NCBI GenBank assembly: GCA_024645085.1
Contig: JAHEGN010000006.1
Location: 26,001-90,000 of the forward strand
Source: Rhodobiaceae bacterium
GTDB taxonomy: Bacteria; Pseudomonadota; Alphaproteobacteria; RS24
Reading direction: 5' to 3'
DNA: 64,000 nt
Positions 1 to 8,040 of the stretch are shown here, piece by piece. The number at the start of each line of letters is the position of its first letter. The first letter of the stretch is position 1. Below the pieces are notes generated by a model. That model had not been told where the DNA came from. It was given only the letters and a program-made list of their open reading frames with translations, and did not search any database. Made by a program: the position numbers and the translations under genes.

Positions 1-700
1 AACCGGCGTCAACGGCGGCGCGTGATGCGCCAACGGCGGCACCTAATTTATCGGCAATTTTTTCCAACATTGGGAAATTATCACCCGATTGCATGCCGCG
101 TCCGCCTGAGACCACGATTTTTGCTGAGGTCAGTTCTGGGCGATCTGACTTGGTCAGTTCTTCGCCAATGAATTCTGACAGGCCTGAGTTGGCTGTCGCA
201 CTTATCGCTTCCACGGCGGCGCTACCAGACATCTCAACAGCCGCAAACGCGGTTGCCCGCACAGTAATGGCTTTTTTGGCTTCAGATGTGCGTACGGTTT
301 GAATGGCGTTACCGGCATAGATTGGACGCTCAAACGTATTGGCGTCAATCACCGCTGTAATGTCAGAGATTTGCGAGCAATCAAGCAAAGCGGCAATCCG
401 TGGCATGAAGTTTTTGCCATTGGTTGAAGCTGGCGTTGCAATGGTTGCATAATCACCGGCCAGCGACACCACTAAATCGGCGATTGGCTCGGCCAATTGT
501 TTTTCATATTGTGCGTCATCAGCCAATAATACTTTGCTAACGCCAGCCATTTTGGCAGCTTCGTCAGCGACAGCGGCGCAACCAGCGCCGGCCACTAATA
601 CGTGAACATCGCCACCCATTTGAACAGCTGCTGTGGCAGACTTAATGGTTGATTCAGACAGTGATTGATTATTGTGTTCGGCAATAAGAAGTGTGCTCAT
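1..700 (-). CDS. etfA: Electron transfer flavoprotein subunit alpha (3' end cut by window edge)
   Basis: EtfA pairs with EtfB to form the FAD-containing carrier that takes electrons from acyl-CoA dehydrogenases to ETF-ubiquinone oxidoreductase. About 233 N-terminal residues are present; the family is usually near 310, so the last part of the FAD domain lies outside the window. The visible part has the N-terminal alpha/beta domain ([11 protein letters not shown] start) followed by the beginning of the FAD-binding domain, with the SGGRGMQSGDNF segment typical of the family. The ATG overlaps the etfB stop codon (TAATG), so the two are probably translationally coupled. It is the last gene of a minus-strand run that also carries pduO and a HIG1 gene. 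Confidence 0.95.
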   Translation of the reverse strand, partial: MSTLLIAEHNNQSLSESTIKSATAAVQMGGDVHVLVAGAGCAAVADEAAKMAGVSKVLLADDAQYEKQLAEPIADLVVSLAGDYATIATPASTNGKNFMPRIAALLDCSQISDITAVIDANTFERPIYAGNAIQTVRTSEAKKAITVRATAFAAVEMSGSAAVEAISATANSGLSEFIGEELTKSDRPELTSAKIVVSGGRGMQSGDNFPMLEKIADKLGAAVGASRAAVDAG

Positions 701-1449
701 TAGATAACTCCTGCAACGTTTTTCAGCTTGTCGACAAGCTCGTTAACGGTTTCCACTTTAATGCCAGCTTCACGTGCGGCTGGCTCAGTGACTTTGACGA
801 TTTCAAGGCGTGGTGCCGCATCGGCGCTATAATCGGCGATGGTTTTTTCATCAATCGGCTTTTTCTTGGCTTTCATGATGTTTGGCAGTGACGCATAGCG
901 TGGCTCATTGAGGCGCAGGTCAGCAGTAACAATCGCTGGCATTGCCAGTTTGATGGTTTGCAGGCCGCCGTCGATTTCGCGAGTGACAGTCAATTTGTCG
1001 CCATCCAAAGCGATTTCAGAAGCAAATGTGCCTTGCGACCAACCCAAAAGTGCAGCCAACATTTGGCCGGTTTGGTTATTATCGCCATCAATCGCTTGTT
1101 TGCCGAGAATAACCATGTCTGGTTTTTCTTCTTCAATCACGCCTTTGAGAATTTTGGCCAAACCAAGTGGCTCAATTTGCTCATCGGTTTGCACCAAAAT
1201 GCCACGATCGGCGCCCATGGCCAAAGCCGTACGGATGGTTTCTTGTGCCTGTGTTGGACCGACGGAAACAACAATAATTTCAGTTGCTGTGCCGGCTTCT
1301 TGCAAGCGCACGGCTTCTTCAACAGCGATTTCACAGAACGGGTTCATCGACATTTTGACATTCGCCAAGTCAACCCCAGTTTGGTCCGCTTTGACGCGGA
1401 TTTTCACGTTATAATCAACGACCCGCTTGACGGGGACAAGAATTTTCAT
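700..1449 (-). CDS. etfB: Electron transfer flavoprotein subunit beta
   Basis: EtfB is the AMP-binding partner of EtfA in the heterodimeric electron carrier for acyl-CoA dehydrogenases. The 249-residue product has the family's usual length, starts [20 protein letters not shown] and carries the conserved [24 protein letters not shown] and [17 protein letters not shown] segments of ETF beta. It sits directly upstream of etfA with a one-base stop/start overlap. Four acyl-CoA dehydrogenases elsewhere in the window are likely electron donors. A gap of about 130 bases separates it from pduO upstream; that gap holds only a weak AT-rich hairpin near 1551-1567 and no recognised gene. Confidence 0.97.
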   Translation of the reverse strand: MKILVPVKRVVDYNVKIRVKADQTGVDLANVKMSMNPFCEIAVEEAVRLQEAGTATEIIVVSVGPTQAQETIRTALAMGADRGILVQTDEQIEPLGLAKILKGVIEEEKPDMVILGKQAIDGDNNQTGQMLAALLGWSQGTFASEIALDGDKLTVTREIDGGLQTIKLAMPAIVTADLRLNEPRYASLPNIMKAKKKPIDEKTIADYSADAAPRLEIVKVTEPAAREAGIKVETVNELVDKLKNVAGVI

Positions 1450-1581
1450 AAGTCAATCTCCATGATTTAGCGCATTTAGGCGCTCATAGGCCAAACACTT
1501 AAAACTTCGGCCCTCATAAGTCAATTATCGAAAGCAAATGGGCATGCGTCAAAATGGCGTCATTTTTCAGCAAAAAAGCGC

Positions 1582-2151
1582 TTATTTATTGCCGCCTGGC
1601 ACCCATAACACATCGTCGCTGCCTTTATTATTGGCCAAACGCGCGGCGACAAATAATAAATCTGAGACGCGATTAATATACTGCCGCGCCGCTTCAGTAA
1701 AAACCTCATCACCAGAGCTTAAGGCAGCACTTAAATGGCGTTCGGCGCGGCGAATAATGGTGCGCGCCAAATGCAAATGTGCTGCCGCTGGACGCCCGCC
1801 CGGCAGGATAAAACTATTCAGCGGTTCCAGTTCGGTATTGATCGCGTCAATTTCGCTTTCCAGCCGCGCCACTTGCTTGGCGGTAATGCGCAGCGCTTCA
1901 AAAGCGTCGGTTTCTGGGGTTGCCAAATCGGCCCCCAAATCAAACAAATCATTTTGCAGGCGCTGTAAAATGGCGTCGAGAAAATCATCACCTTGCGTGT
2001 GCAGGCGAGCCAAACCAATCGCCGCATTGGCTTCGTCGACATCGCCATAACAGGCAATGCGCGGATCATGTTTCGGGCGCCGTGACCCATCGGCCAGTCC
2101 GGTGGTGCCGTCATCGCCGGTGCGGGTATAGATTTTATTTAATTTGACCAT
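1582..2151 (-). CDS. pduO: PduO-type cob(I)alamin adenosyltransferase
   Basis: Transfers the adenosyl group of ATP to cob(I)alamin, making adenosylcobalamin, the cofactor of methylmalonyl-CoA and ethylmalonyl-CoA mutases. The 189-residue product has the PduO/MMAB signature at its N-terminus (KIYTRTGDDGTTGLADGSR, the ATP-binding segment) and the C-terminal RRAERHLSAAL helix region ending in an INRVSDLLFVAAR segment typical of the trimeric family. It lies between a HIG1 gene and etfBA on the same strand, an order I know from other alphaproteobacteria. Its presence next to a probable methylsuccinyl-CoA dehydrogenase fits a B12-dependent ethylmalonyl-CoA pathway; that link is inference. Confidence 0.93.
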   Translation of the reverse strand: MVKLNKIYTRTGDDGTTGLADGSRRPKHDPRIACYGDVDEANAAIGLARLHTQGDDFLDAILQRLQNDLFDLGADLATPETDAFEALRITAKQVARLESEIDAINTELEPLNSFILPGGRPAAAHLHLARTIIRRAERHLSAALSSGDEVFTEAARQYINRVSDLLFVAARLANNKGSDDVLWVPGGNK

Positions 2152-2188
2152 GCCTCAAGCCTTGTAATGCTGAGTGATAACTAAACGC

Positions 2189-2377
2189 CTATCGGCCTGC
2201 AATGTAAAGGCTGAGCATGACCACAATAATGGTGACAAATTGTAATCCGACACGCCAGCGCATGAGCTTTTGTGAGGTGCTGGCGCTGCCACCGCGCAAC
2301 ATATTGAACAGACCGGCCAGCAAAACCAGCGCCACCGCGCCAAGGCCAATGGGAATAAGATAGGTTGCAAAACTCAT
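2189..2377 (-). CDS. HIG1-domain twin transmembrane protein
   Basis: Small inner-membrane protein of 62 residues with two predicted membrane helices (about residues 5-27 and 43-60) separated by a short basic loop containing SQKLMRWRVGLQF. That loop resembles the conserved HIG1 (hypoxia-induced gene 1) motif. In mitochondria HIG1 proteins associate with respiratory supercomplexes; the bacterial role is not settled. It lies between the acyl-CoA dehydrogenase and pduO in one minus-strand run, with gaps of 20 and 37 bases, so cotranscription is likely. Confidence 0.85.
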   Translation of the reverse strand: MSFATYLIPIGLGAVALVLLAGLFNMLRGGSASTSQKLMRWRVGLQFVTIIVVMLSLYIAGR

Positions 2378-2397
2378 GAGATTTATCCTTTGGGAGG

Positions 2398-4017
2398 TTA
2401 ATCGGATAGGCGGCGGGCGATAATGTCGGCTTGTATTTCTGCCGCGCCCTCAAAAATATTCAAAATTCGGGCATCGCATAAAACCCGACTGATTGGATAC
2501 TCAAGGGCAAATCCATTACCGCCGTGAATTTGCAAGCCATTATCGGCGGCTGACCATGCGACGCGCGCGGCCAATAGTTTCGCCATGCCGGCCTCGAGGT
2601 CACAGCGCTCGCCATCTTCTTTGCGCTTGGCGGCGAAATAGGTCAATTGCCGCGCCGCTAAGATTTCGGCCACCATCATGACAATTTTACCGCTGACGCG
2701 TTCGAAGTCAAAAATTGCTTTGCCAAATTGCTTGCGGTCTTGGGCATATTGAAAGGCCAAATCAACCGCGGATTGGGCCACGCCAATGGCGCGGGCGGCG
2801 GTTTGAATGCGGGCGCTCTCAAATGTTTTCATCAATTGTTTGAAGCCACTGCCTTCGGCTTCGCCCAGCACCGCATCGTCGGGCACGGCAAATCCATCAA
2901 AGGCAATGTCATATTCTTTCATGCCACGATAGCCGAGCACTTCAATCTCGCCACCATCCATGCCTTCAGCCGGAAACGGGGCGTCATCCGAGCCGCGCGG
3001 CTTTTCAGCCAAAAACATGCTGAGGCCACCATGGCCTTTATTGTAAGGGTCGGTGCGTGCCAAAAGCGTCATGACATCGGCCCGTGCGCCATGGGTAATC
3101 CAAGTTTTGGCGCCAATAATTTCATAGCCGCTTTCGGTTTTGACGGCCCGCGTTGAAAGGCTTGCCAAATCTGAACCCGTGTTAGGTTCGGTGAACACGG
3201 CTGTTGGCAGCATCGAGCCGTCGGCAATGGCCGGTAGATATTTTTGCTTCTGCGCTGGCGTGCCATTTTGCAAAATCAGCTCGGCGGCAATATCTGTCCG
3301 CGTGCCCAAGGAGCCAACGCCAATATAACCGCGCGATAATTCCTCCGACACCACACACATGGCTTGCTTGCCCAATCCCATGCCGCCAAATTCTTCCGGC
3401 ACGGTCAGGCCAAACACACCCATTTGGGCCAATTGGCCAATCACCTCAAGCGGTATCAGCTGGTCTTGCAAATGCCAATCATGGGCGAAGGGGCGCACCT
3501 CAGCTTCGGCGAAACGGCGAAACTGATCGCGGATCATCTGATGGGTGTCGTCAAGACCCGCGTCGGCCTCGGGCGTGCCCGATTGCAAAATCAAGGCGGC
3601 AATATGCCGGCGCCGTGCCGCTGTATTGCCATGCGCCATCAACTGTTTCAGCGCCGCGCCGTCAAAGCCGGGCAGGCCATTGGCAAAACCAATATCAGCG
3701 GGACGCACGATTTCGCCTTGGCTCATCGGCAGGCCACCGCTTAATTGATTGAGATATTCGCCATAGGCGACCAGCGTTAGATTTATTTCCAGTTCACCAA
3801 GGCGGTCGGCTTGCTGCATGTTTTGGCTATAGGCTGATAATTGCTGCAAGGTTTCCACATAGGTCGCCGCCCAAGCACGGCCGTGGCGGGCAAATTGGCT
3901 ATCGGCCATATCGCTTGGCAGCGGCCCGCGCAGGGCTGCATGCAATGGTGCCAATTGTTCTGCGGCGTTTGGTAAAAGCGCCAGTAGGGCGTTGGTGTCT
4001 GAACTGCTATCTGTCAT
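2398..4017 (-). CDS. mcd: Methylsuccinyl-CoA dehydrogenase-like acyl-CoA dehydrogenase
   Basis: Flavin-dependent acyl-CoA dehydrogenase of 539 residues, about 150 longer at the N-terminus than ordinary family members. That extension is characteristic of Mcd, which oxidises (2S)-methylsuccinyl-CoA to mesaconyl-CoA in the ethylmalonyl-CoA pathway. The dehydrogenase core has FTEPNTGSDLASL (FAD contact), KTWITHGARADVMTLLART, GYRGMKEYDIAFDGF, ESARIQTAARAIGVAQ, and near the C-terminus LQIHGGNGFALEYPISR and IFEGAAEIQA, where the Glu is the expected catalytic base. From memory these segments closely resemble Rhodobacter-type Mcd, but no alignment was run. It heads the run leading to HIG1, pduO and etfBA, placing it beside its likely electron acceptor. 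No ccr, ecm or meaA is visible in the window. Confidence 0.8.
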   Translation of the reverse strand: MTDSSSDTNALLALLPNAAEQLAPLHAALRGPLPSDMADSQFARHGRAWAATYVETLQQLSAYSQNMQQADRLGELEINLTLVAYGEYLNQLSGGLPMSQGEIVRPADIGFANGLPGFDGAALKQLMAHGNTAARRRHIAALILQSGTPEADAGLDDTHQMIRDQFRRFAEAEVRPFAHDWHLQDQLIPLEVIGQLAQMGVFGLTVPEEFGGMGLGKQAMCVVSEELSRGYIGVGSLGTRTDIAAELILQNGTPAQKQKYLPAIADGSMLPTAVFTEPNTGSDLASLSTRAVKTESGYEIIGAKTWITHGARADVMTLLARTDPYNKGHGGLSMFLAEKPRGSDDAPFPAEGMDGGEIEVLGYRGMKEYDIAFDGFAVPDDAVLGEAEGSGFKQLMKTFESARIQTAARAIGVAQSAVDLAFQYAQDRKQFGKAIFDFERVSGKIVMMVAEILAARQLTYFAAKRKEDGERCDLEAGMAKLLAARVAWSAADNGLQIHGGNGFALEYPISRVLCDARILNIFEGAAEIQADIIARRLSD

Positions 4018-4070
4018 GGCGACAATTTACTTGCTTATTGTGCGAGCGCAAGAGCGCAAATGTCTCACCC

Positions 4071-4982
4071 TCAAGACAGTGAGATGGGTAATGAAATTGG
4101 CGGTAAAAGTGCCAACACGTCCTCTCGGCTCATGCCTTGCTGGCGCAAATCGCGAAACCCAAGGTCACCCGCCTGTTTTGACAATCGGCGGCCGCTTACG
4201 TCGCGGATTAACGGGTGATGAAAATAATCGGGCTCGGGCAAATCCAGCAGAATTTGCAATAATCGATGAATGGCGGTGGCTGGTTGTAAATCTTGCCCGC
4301 GCGTCACTTGCGTCACTTGCTGTGCGGCATCATCAACCACCACGGCAATGTGATAGCTGGTTGGCACGTCTTTGCGCGCTAAAATCACGTCACCATAGGC
4401 GCGCGGGTCAATGGTTTGGCGTTGCGGCTGACCGCTCGACATTTCGGTATAGGCGATGGCTTGGGATGTTTTCTGCGCCGCGAGCTCATAGGCCTTCTGC
4501 ATATCAAGCCGCCAGGCATAACTATCGCCGCGCCACATCAGCTCTTGGCGTTGGTCTTCAGAAGTATCACGATAAAGCCCTGGGTACACCAGCGCGCCAT
4601 CGGGGTCTCGTGGCCAAGCAGCAGTGCCCGCCGGACTTGCCTCAATCGCTTGGTTAATCTCGCGACGCGTTGCCCAACACGGATAGACAAGCTGCATGGC
4701 TTGCAATTGCGCCAGCACTTCGGCGTAAATCTCAAATCGGCTTGACTGATGCATGACCGGCGTCGGCCATGTGACACCGAGCCAGTCGAGGTCTTGTTCT
4801 ATACCATCGACAAAATGCGGCCGTGCGCGTCCGACATCTATATCTTCAATGCGTAGTAAAAATTCGCCATCATGGGCTTGCGCGCAGGCCTGCCCAATCA
4901 GCGCCGAATAAGCATGACCAAGGTGTAACCAGCCATTTGGGCTTGGCGCAAAACGGGTAATGAATTTTTGTTTCGCTTTCAT
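4071..4982 (-). CDS. gluQ: Glutamyl-Q tRNA(Asp) synthetase
   Basis: GluQRS activates glutamate without tRNA and transfers it to the queuosine base in the anticodon of tRNA(Asp). The 303-residue product is a truncated GluRS: it has the class I catalytic core with RFAPSPNGWLHLGHAYSAL (HIGH-like), the FLLRIEDIDVGRARP segment and a KMSKS-like RLSKQ near residue 275, and it stops before any anticodon-binding domain. This length and layout separate it from GltX. It is transcribed away from the alkA-like gene, with about 30 bases between the two starts, so the two share a short divergent promoter region. Confidence 0.93.
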   Translation of the reverse strand: MKAKQKFITRFAPSPNGWLHLGHAYSALIGQACAQAHDGEFLLRIEDIDVGRARPHFVDGIEQDLDWLGVTWPTPVMHQSSRFEIYAEVLAQLQAMQLVYPCWATRREINQAIEASPAGTAAWPRDPDGALVYPGLYRDTSEDQRQELMWRGDSYAWRLDMQKAYELAAQKTSQAIAYTEMSSGQPQRQTIDPRAYGDVILARKDVPTSYHIAVVVDDAAQQVTQVTRGQDLQPATAIHRLLQILLDLPEPDYFHHPLIRDVSGRRLSKQAGDLGFRDLRQQGMSREDVLALLPPISLPISLS

Positions 4983-5013
4983 TGTTATTATCCATGCTTC
5001 ATAATTAATCGCG

Positions 5014-5658
5014 ATGCAAACTTATAAATCACAATCCGATATTGCGCTGGCAGTTGAGGCTCTGGCGGCCCAAGATGAGGGCATGGCGCGCGCTTATGCT
5101 GAATATGGGGCCCCGCCTTTGCGACGTGGCAAGCCGGGTTTTGAGGGGCTGATTGGTCTTTTGATTAGCCAGCAAGTATCGACCAAAGCGGCTGAGGCCA
5201 TTCACGCCCGCTTTCATAGGCGGTTTCCCGATGCCGCGCCGCGCGATGTGCTGGCTGCTTCTGACGAAGCCTTGGCAGCTGTCGGCTTGTCGCGGCCCAA
5301 GCAGCGTTATTTGCGGATTTTGGCGCAGGCCATTGACTCGGGTCAGTTGGATACGGAGCAATTGGCTGCGGCAGGAGATGACGAAATATTTGCTGAACTG
5401 ACGGCGCTGATTGGCATTGGCGCATGGACGGCGGATTGTTATTTACTGTTCAATCTGGGACGCTGCGATCGGTTTCCAGCCGGTGACTTGGCCTTGCAGG
5501 AAGGCTATCGTTTGCTCTACAGTCTCAACGCCCGTCCTGATGCCAAGCAATTGGCTGATTTGGCGCAGCGGTTTCAGCCTCATCGGGCGGCTGCGGCGCG
5601 AATGATATGGCATTTTTATAGTGGTGAGCGTGCCAAAGTAAAACTTTTGAAACAGTAA
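5014..5658 (+). CDS. DNA-3-methyladenine glycosylase II family protein (AlkA-like)
   Basis: A base-excision repair glycosylase of 214 residues in the helix-hairpin-helix GPD superfamily. It shows LIGLLISQQVSTKAAEAIHARF near the N-terminus, the hairpin GIGAWTADCYLLFNLGRCDRFP, and the catalytic aspartate in FPAGDLALQEG. It lacks the N-terminal TATA-like domain of E. coli AlkA, matching the shorter bacterial form. It has no iron-sulfur cysteine cluster, which argues against Nth or MutY. It is divergent from gluQ and precedes the HNH gene on the same strand by about 80 bases. Substrate range cannot be told from sequence. Confidence 0.88.
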   Translation: MQTYKSQSDIALAVEALAAQDEGMARAYAEYGAPPLRRGKPGFEGLIGLLISQQVSTKAAEAIHARFHRRFPDAAPRDVLAASDEALAAVGLSRPKQRYLRILAQAIDSGQLDTEQLAAAGDDEIFAELTALIGIGAWTADCYLLFNLGRCDRFPAGDLALQEGYRLLYSLNARPDAKQLADLAQRFQPHRAAAARMIWHFYSGERAKVKLLKQ

Positions 5659-5736
5659 AGCGCTATTTTGCGTCATAATTGAGGAACAGCGTGATTCGTT
5701 CGACGTTTCGTTAACTTGAACCAGAGGATAAGGACC

Positions 5737-6339
5737 ATGCAAGCTGCGAGACCAGATGTTGCAGATTTTGTCAAAGCGCAAGCGCCAGACTTGCGCAATC
5801 CTGAGAGCTGCCCTGCGCTGGTACTAAACGCCGATTTTCGTCCTCTCAGTTATTACCCGCTTTCCCTTTGGTCATGGCAAGACACGGTCAAAGCGGTGTT
5901 TTTAGACCGCGTGAACATTGTGTCGGAATATGAGACCATTGTGCATTCACCGTCGACGGATTTTGTTCTTCCCAGTGTGGTGTCGCTGAAGACCTATGTG
6001 AAACCGCCACGCTATCCGGCCTTTACGCGGTTTAATGTTTTCTTGCGCGATGGCTTTACATGCCAATATTGCGGCGCCCCGCATGAGTTGACTTTCGATC
6101 ACGTGATTCCGCGTCGCGCTGGCGGCCGCACCACATGGGATAATGTGGTGGCCGCGTGTTCGCCATGTAATTTGCGCAAAGGCGGGCGGATGCCCAAACA
6201 GGCCAATATGATGCCGCGCAATAAGCCAATTCAGCCGACCGTTTATCAATTGCACGAGACAGGTCGGCGCTTTCCGCCGAATTATTGCCATGAAAGTTGG
6301 CAAGATTATCTTTATTGGGATACGGAGCTCGAGGCCTAA
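5737..6339 (+). CDS. HNH endonuclease family protein
   Basis: A 200-residue protein with a C-terminal HNH domain: FTCQYCG, then LTFDHVIPRRAGGRTTWDNVVAACSPCN, giving paired CxxC zinc ligands around the HNH core. The N-terminal half (VLNADFRPLSYYPLSLWSWQDTVKAVF) is typical of a chromosomal HNH family common in alphaproteobacteria, whose role is unknown. I chose the ATG at 5737 because a purine-rich AGAGGATAAGGA precedes it; an in-frame TTG at 5716 would add seven residues. It is not next to any restriction, phage or toxin gene, so a housekeeping repair or processing role is more likely than defence, but that is inference. Confidence 0.85.
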   Translation: MQAARPDVADFVKAQAPDLRNPESCPALVLNADFRPLSYYPLSLWSWQDTVKAVFLDRVNIVSEYETIVHSPSTDFVLPSVVSLKTYVKPPRYPAFTRFNVFLRDGFTCQYCGAPHELTFDHVIPRRAGGRTTWDNVVAACSPCNLRKGGRMPKQANMMPRNKPIQPTVYQLHETGRRFPPNYCHESWQDYLYWDTELEA

Positions 6340-6344
6340 ACGAG

Positions 6345-6890
6345 CTATATTTTCTCAGACACTGAAATTGCTGTGCGGCAACCAAAGCGAATGATTTTGG
6401 TCATCAACTCATAACCAGGTGCCTCGCTGGCCCCCTCATCAAGCGCTGTTTGTTTGTGTTCGGCCTCGTCGGCGCGGAATTTTTCAATGGTTTTTTGCAA
6501 ATCATCATCGGCACCGCTGGCCGCTAATTCTTCCAATTGCGCCGCATAATGGGCGTCGATTTCAGTCTCCACGGCAGCGGTGCAGGCCATGGCGGCTTTT
6601 TCGCCCATCAGCGCCGTTGCCGCGCCAAGGGTAAAGCCGGCAATATCCCAAAAAGCACCCAATGCGGTTGGGCGAACTTGCCGCTCGACAATTAATTTAT
6701 CAAAATGGTTCAGATGTTCTTGTTCTTGCTCGGCCATGTGGCGGATTAAATCAGCGGTTTTTTCCATGCCTTTGACTTTGCCGAAAATAGCCAATTGGCC
6801 GTCATAAATACGCACAGCGCCGTGCTCACCGGCGTGGTCGACGCGGATCATTTCGGCGAGGCGTTTTTGGCTGGCATGCGACATTATCAT
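6345..6890 (-). CDS. coq7: Demethoxyubiquinone hydroxylase Coq7
   Basis: Di-iron monooxygenase that hydroxylates C6 of the demethoxyubiquinone ring, a late step of aerobic ubiquinone synthesis at the inner membrane. The 181-residue product has the duplicated ferritin-like iron ligands: RVDHAGEHGAVRIY, EQEQEHLNHF, ETEIDAHYAAQL and DEAEHKQTA. Coq7 replaces the flavoprotein UbiF/UbiM in many alphaproteobacteria and in mitochondria. The start follows the dsbB stop codon directly (TAGATG); an alternative ATG lies two codons in. It is the last gene of a yqaA-dsbB-coq7 minus-strand operon and converges on the HNH gene. Confidence 0.95.
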   Translation of the reverse strand: MIMSHASQKRLAEMIRVDHAGEHGAVRIYDGQLAIFGKVKGMEKTADLIRHMAEQEQEHLNHFDKLIVERQVRPTALGAFWDIAGFTLGAATALMGEKAAMACTAAVETEIDAHYAAQLEELAASGADDDLQKTIEKFRADEAEHKQTALDEGASEAPGYELMTKIIRFGCRTAISVSEKI

Positions 6891-7391
6891 CTAATTTCCA
6901 TTGTTTCTGGCCGCAAGATAGCCCAAACCGCTGAGCGCGGCTAGGGCGAGGCTGGCAAGAAAATTATAACCGGCCATGGAAAGCCCAAACAGGGTAAAGG
7001 CGGCTTCATCGCAGCGGACGACTTTTTCGTTTTGCAGTGCCTGCAAAAGTGCGCGTGTATTATCAGCGAGGCTGGTGCCACTGCCGCAGCCCGAGGGCCC
7101 CGCCCACCATTTATATTCAACGCCGGCGTGATAGGCGGCCAGTCCGGCACCGACGAGGAAAATCAATCCGACCAGCGCCAGAAGCGGCGCCGAGCTGGCC
7201 GGTGCTGAGCCTCGGGCCAGTCCACAAACGATTAGAATCGGAATAGCGATATAATAAGGCCAGCGTTGTTGCAGGCATAAGGCGCAGGGCACGAGGCCAC
7301 CAAAAATCTCACTGGCCAAGGCGGTGGCTATAACCGCCGTAGCGCTGATGATGAGCAGCCAAATATATTTGTCAACATTCATTTTTTTCAT
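6891..7391 (-). CDS. dsbB: Disulfide bond formation protein DsbB
   Basis: Inner-membrane quinone reductase that reoxidises DsbA and passes electrons to ubiquinone. The 166-residue product has four predicted membrane helices, the first periplasmic cysteine pair in CALCLQQRWPYY and the second pair spread over SGCGSGTSLADN and VVRCDE, as in the family. It overlaps the upstream yqaA-like gene by four bases and abuts coq7 downstream, so the three are almost surely one transcript. Its neighbour Coq7 makes the quinone it needs. No dsbA is visible in the window. Confidence 0.93.
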   Translation of the reverse strand: MKKMNVDKYIWLLIISATAVIATALASEIFGGLVPCALCLQQRWPYYIAIPILIVCGLARGSAPASSAPLLALVGLIFLVGAGLAAYHAGVEYKWWAGPSGCGSGTSLADNTRALLQALQNEKVVRCDEAAFTLFGLSMAGYNFLASLALAALSGLGYLAARNNGN

Positions 7392-7969
7392 TGGCCATAT
7401 TCCATTATAGCGACAAATAATATGATGAACCCAACCAACAAAAATGACAAGAGGTTGAAGTAGCGATCAATGAAAAACCGAATCTGTGCGCCGAAAAAAT
7501 ACACCAGAGCTGCAACGGCATAAAATCTGATGGCGCGGCCAATCAGACTGGCGATGATAAAGGGAATAAAGCTGAGGCCGGTTAAGCCGCTGGCTAGGGT
7601 TGCGACTTTGAACGGCAAAAAGCTGATGGCGGCGGCTAGGACAATCCACACGCCCCACAGTTCGTAAAAACTGGTGAATTTCTCAAATGCCTCTTCGGCG
7701 CCGTAAAAAGCGATGATGGGCGCCCCGACAGTGTCCCATAGGAACACGCCGATAGCATAGCCCAAGGCGGCACCGGCAACCGAGGCCAGCGTGCAAATTA
7801 GTGCATTGCGCCAAGCGCTGGTGCGATCGGCCAAAACCATGGGTATCAGCATGACATCGGGCGGTATTGGAAAAACGGAACTTTCGGCAAAAGACACGCC
7901 AGCCAATCCCCATGCGGCATGGCGATGGCCGGAAAGATCGATTGTTTTGTCGTAAATTTTGCGTAACAT
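7388..7969 (-). CDS. YqaA/DedA-family membrane protein
   Basis: A 193-residue inner-membrane protein of the VTT/DedA-related YqaA family. The GVSFAESSVFPIPPDVMLIPM segment is the characteristic re-entrant loop with the E and PIPP residues, followed by several hydrophobic helices and a FLPFKVATLASGLTGLSFIPFI segment. DedA-superfamily proteins have been linked to lipid scrambling or flippase activity and envelope homeostasis; the exact substrate of this subfamily is unknown. First gene of the operon with dsbB (4-base overlap) and coq7. It diverges from the ClC gene across about 70 bases. Confidence 0.85.
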   Translation of the reverse strand: MLRKIYDKTIDLSGHRHAAWGLAGVSFAESSVFPIPPDVMLIPMVLADRTSAWRNALICTLASVAGAALGYAIGVFLWDTVGAPIIAFYGAEEAFEKFTSFYELWGVWIVLAAAISFLPFKVATLASGLTGLSFIPFIIASLIGRAIRFYAVAALVYFFGAQIRFFIDRYFNLLSFLLVGFIILFVAIMEYGQ

Positions 7970-8040
7970 GGCCCGACACTAGCGGCACTCGGCGGAGCTG
8001 CAAAGTAGTTTTTCATTTTCGAATCCGCTAGGCTGAAGTG

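Noticed and set aside
1551..1567. AT-rich hairpin between etfB and pduO as a terminator
   Set aside because: The stem is only six mostly A-T pairs and lies inside a probable operon.
5737..6339. HNH gene as part of a restriction or anti-phage system
   Set aside because: No methyltransferase, toxin, or defence gene is adjacent, and the N-terminal half matches a chromosomal HNH family.
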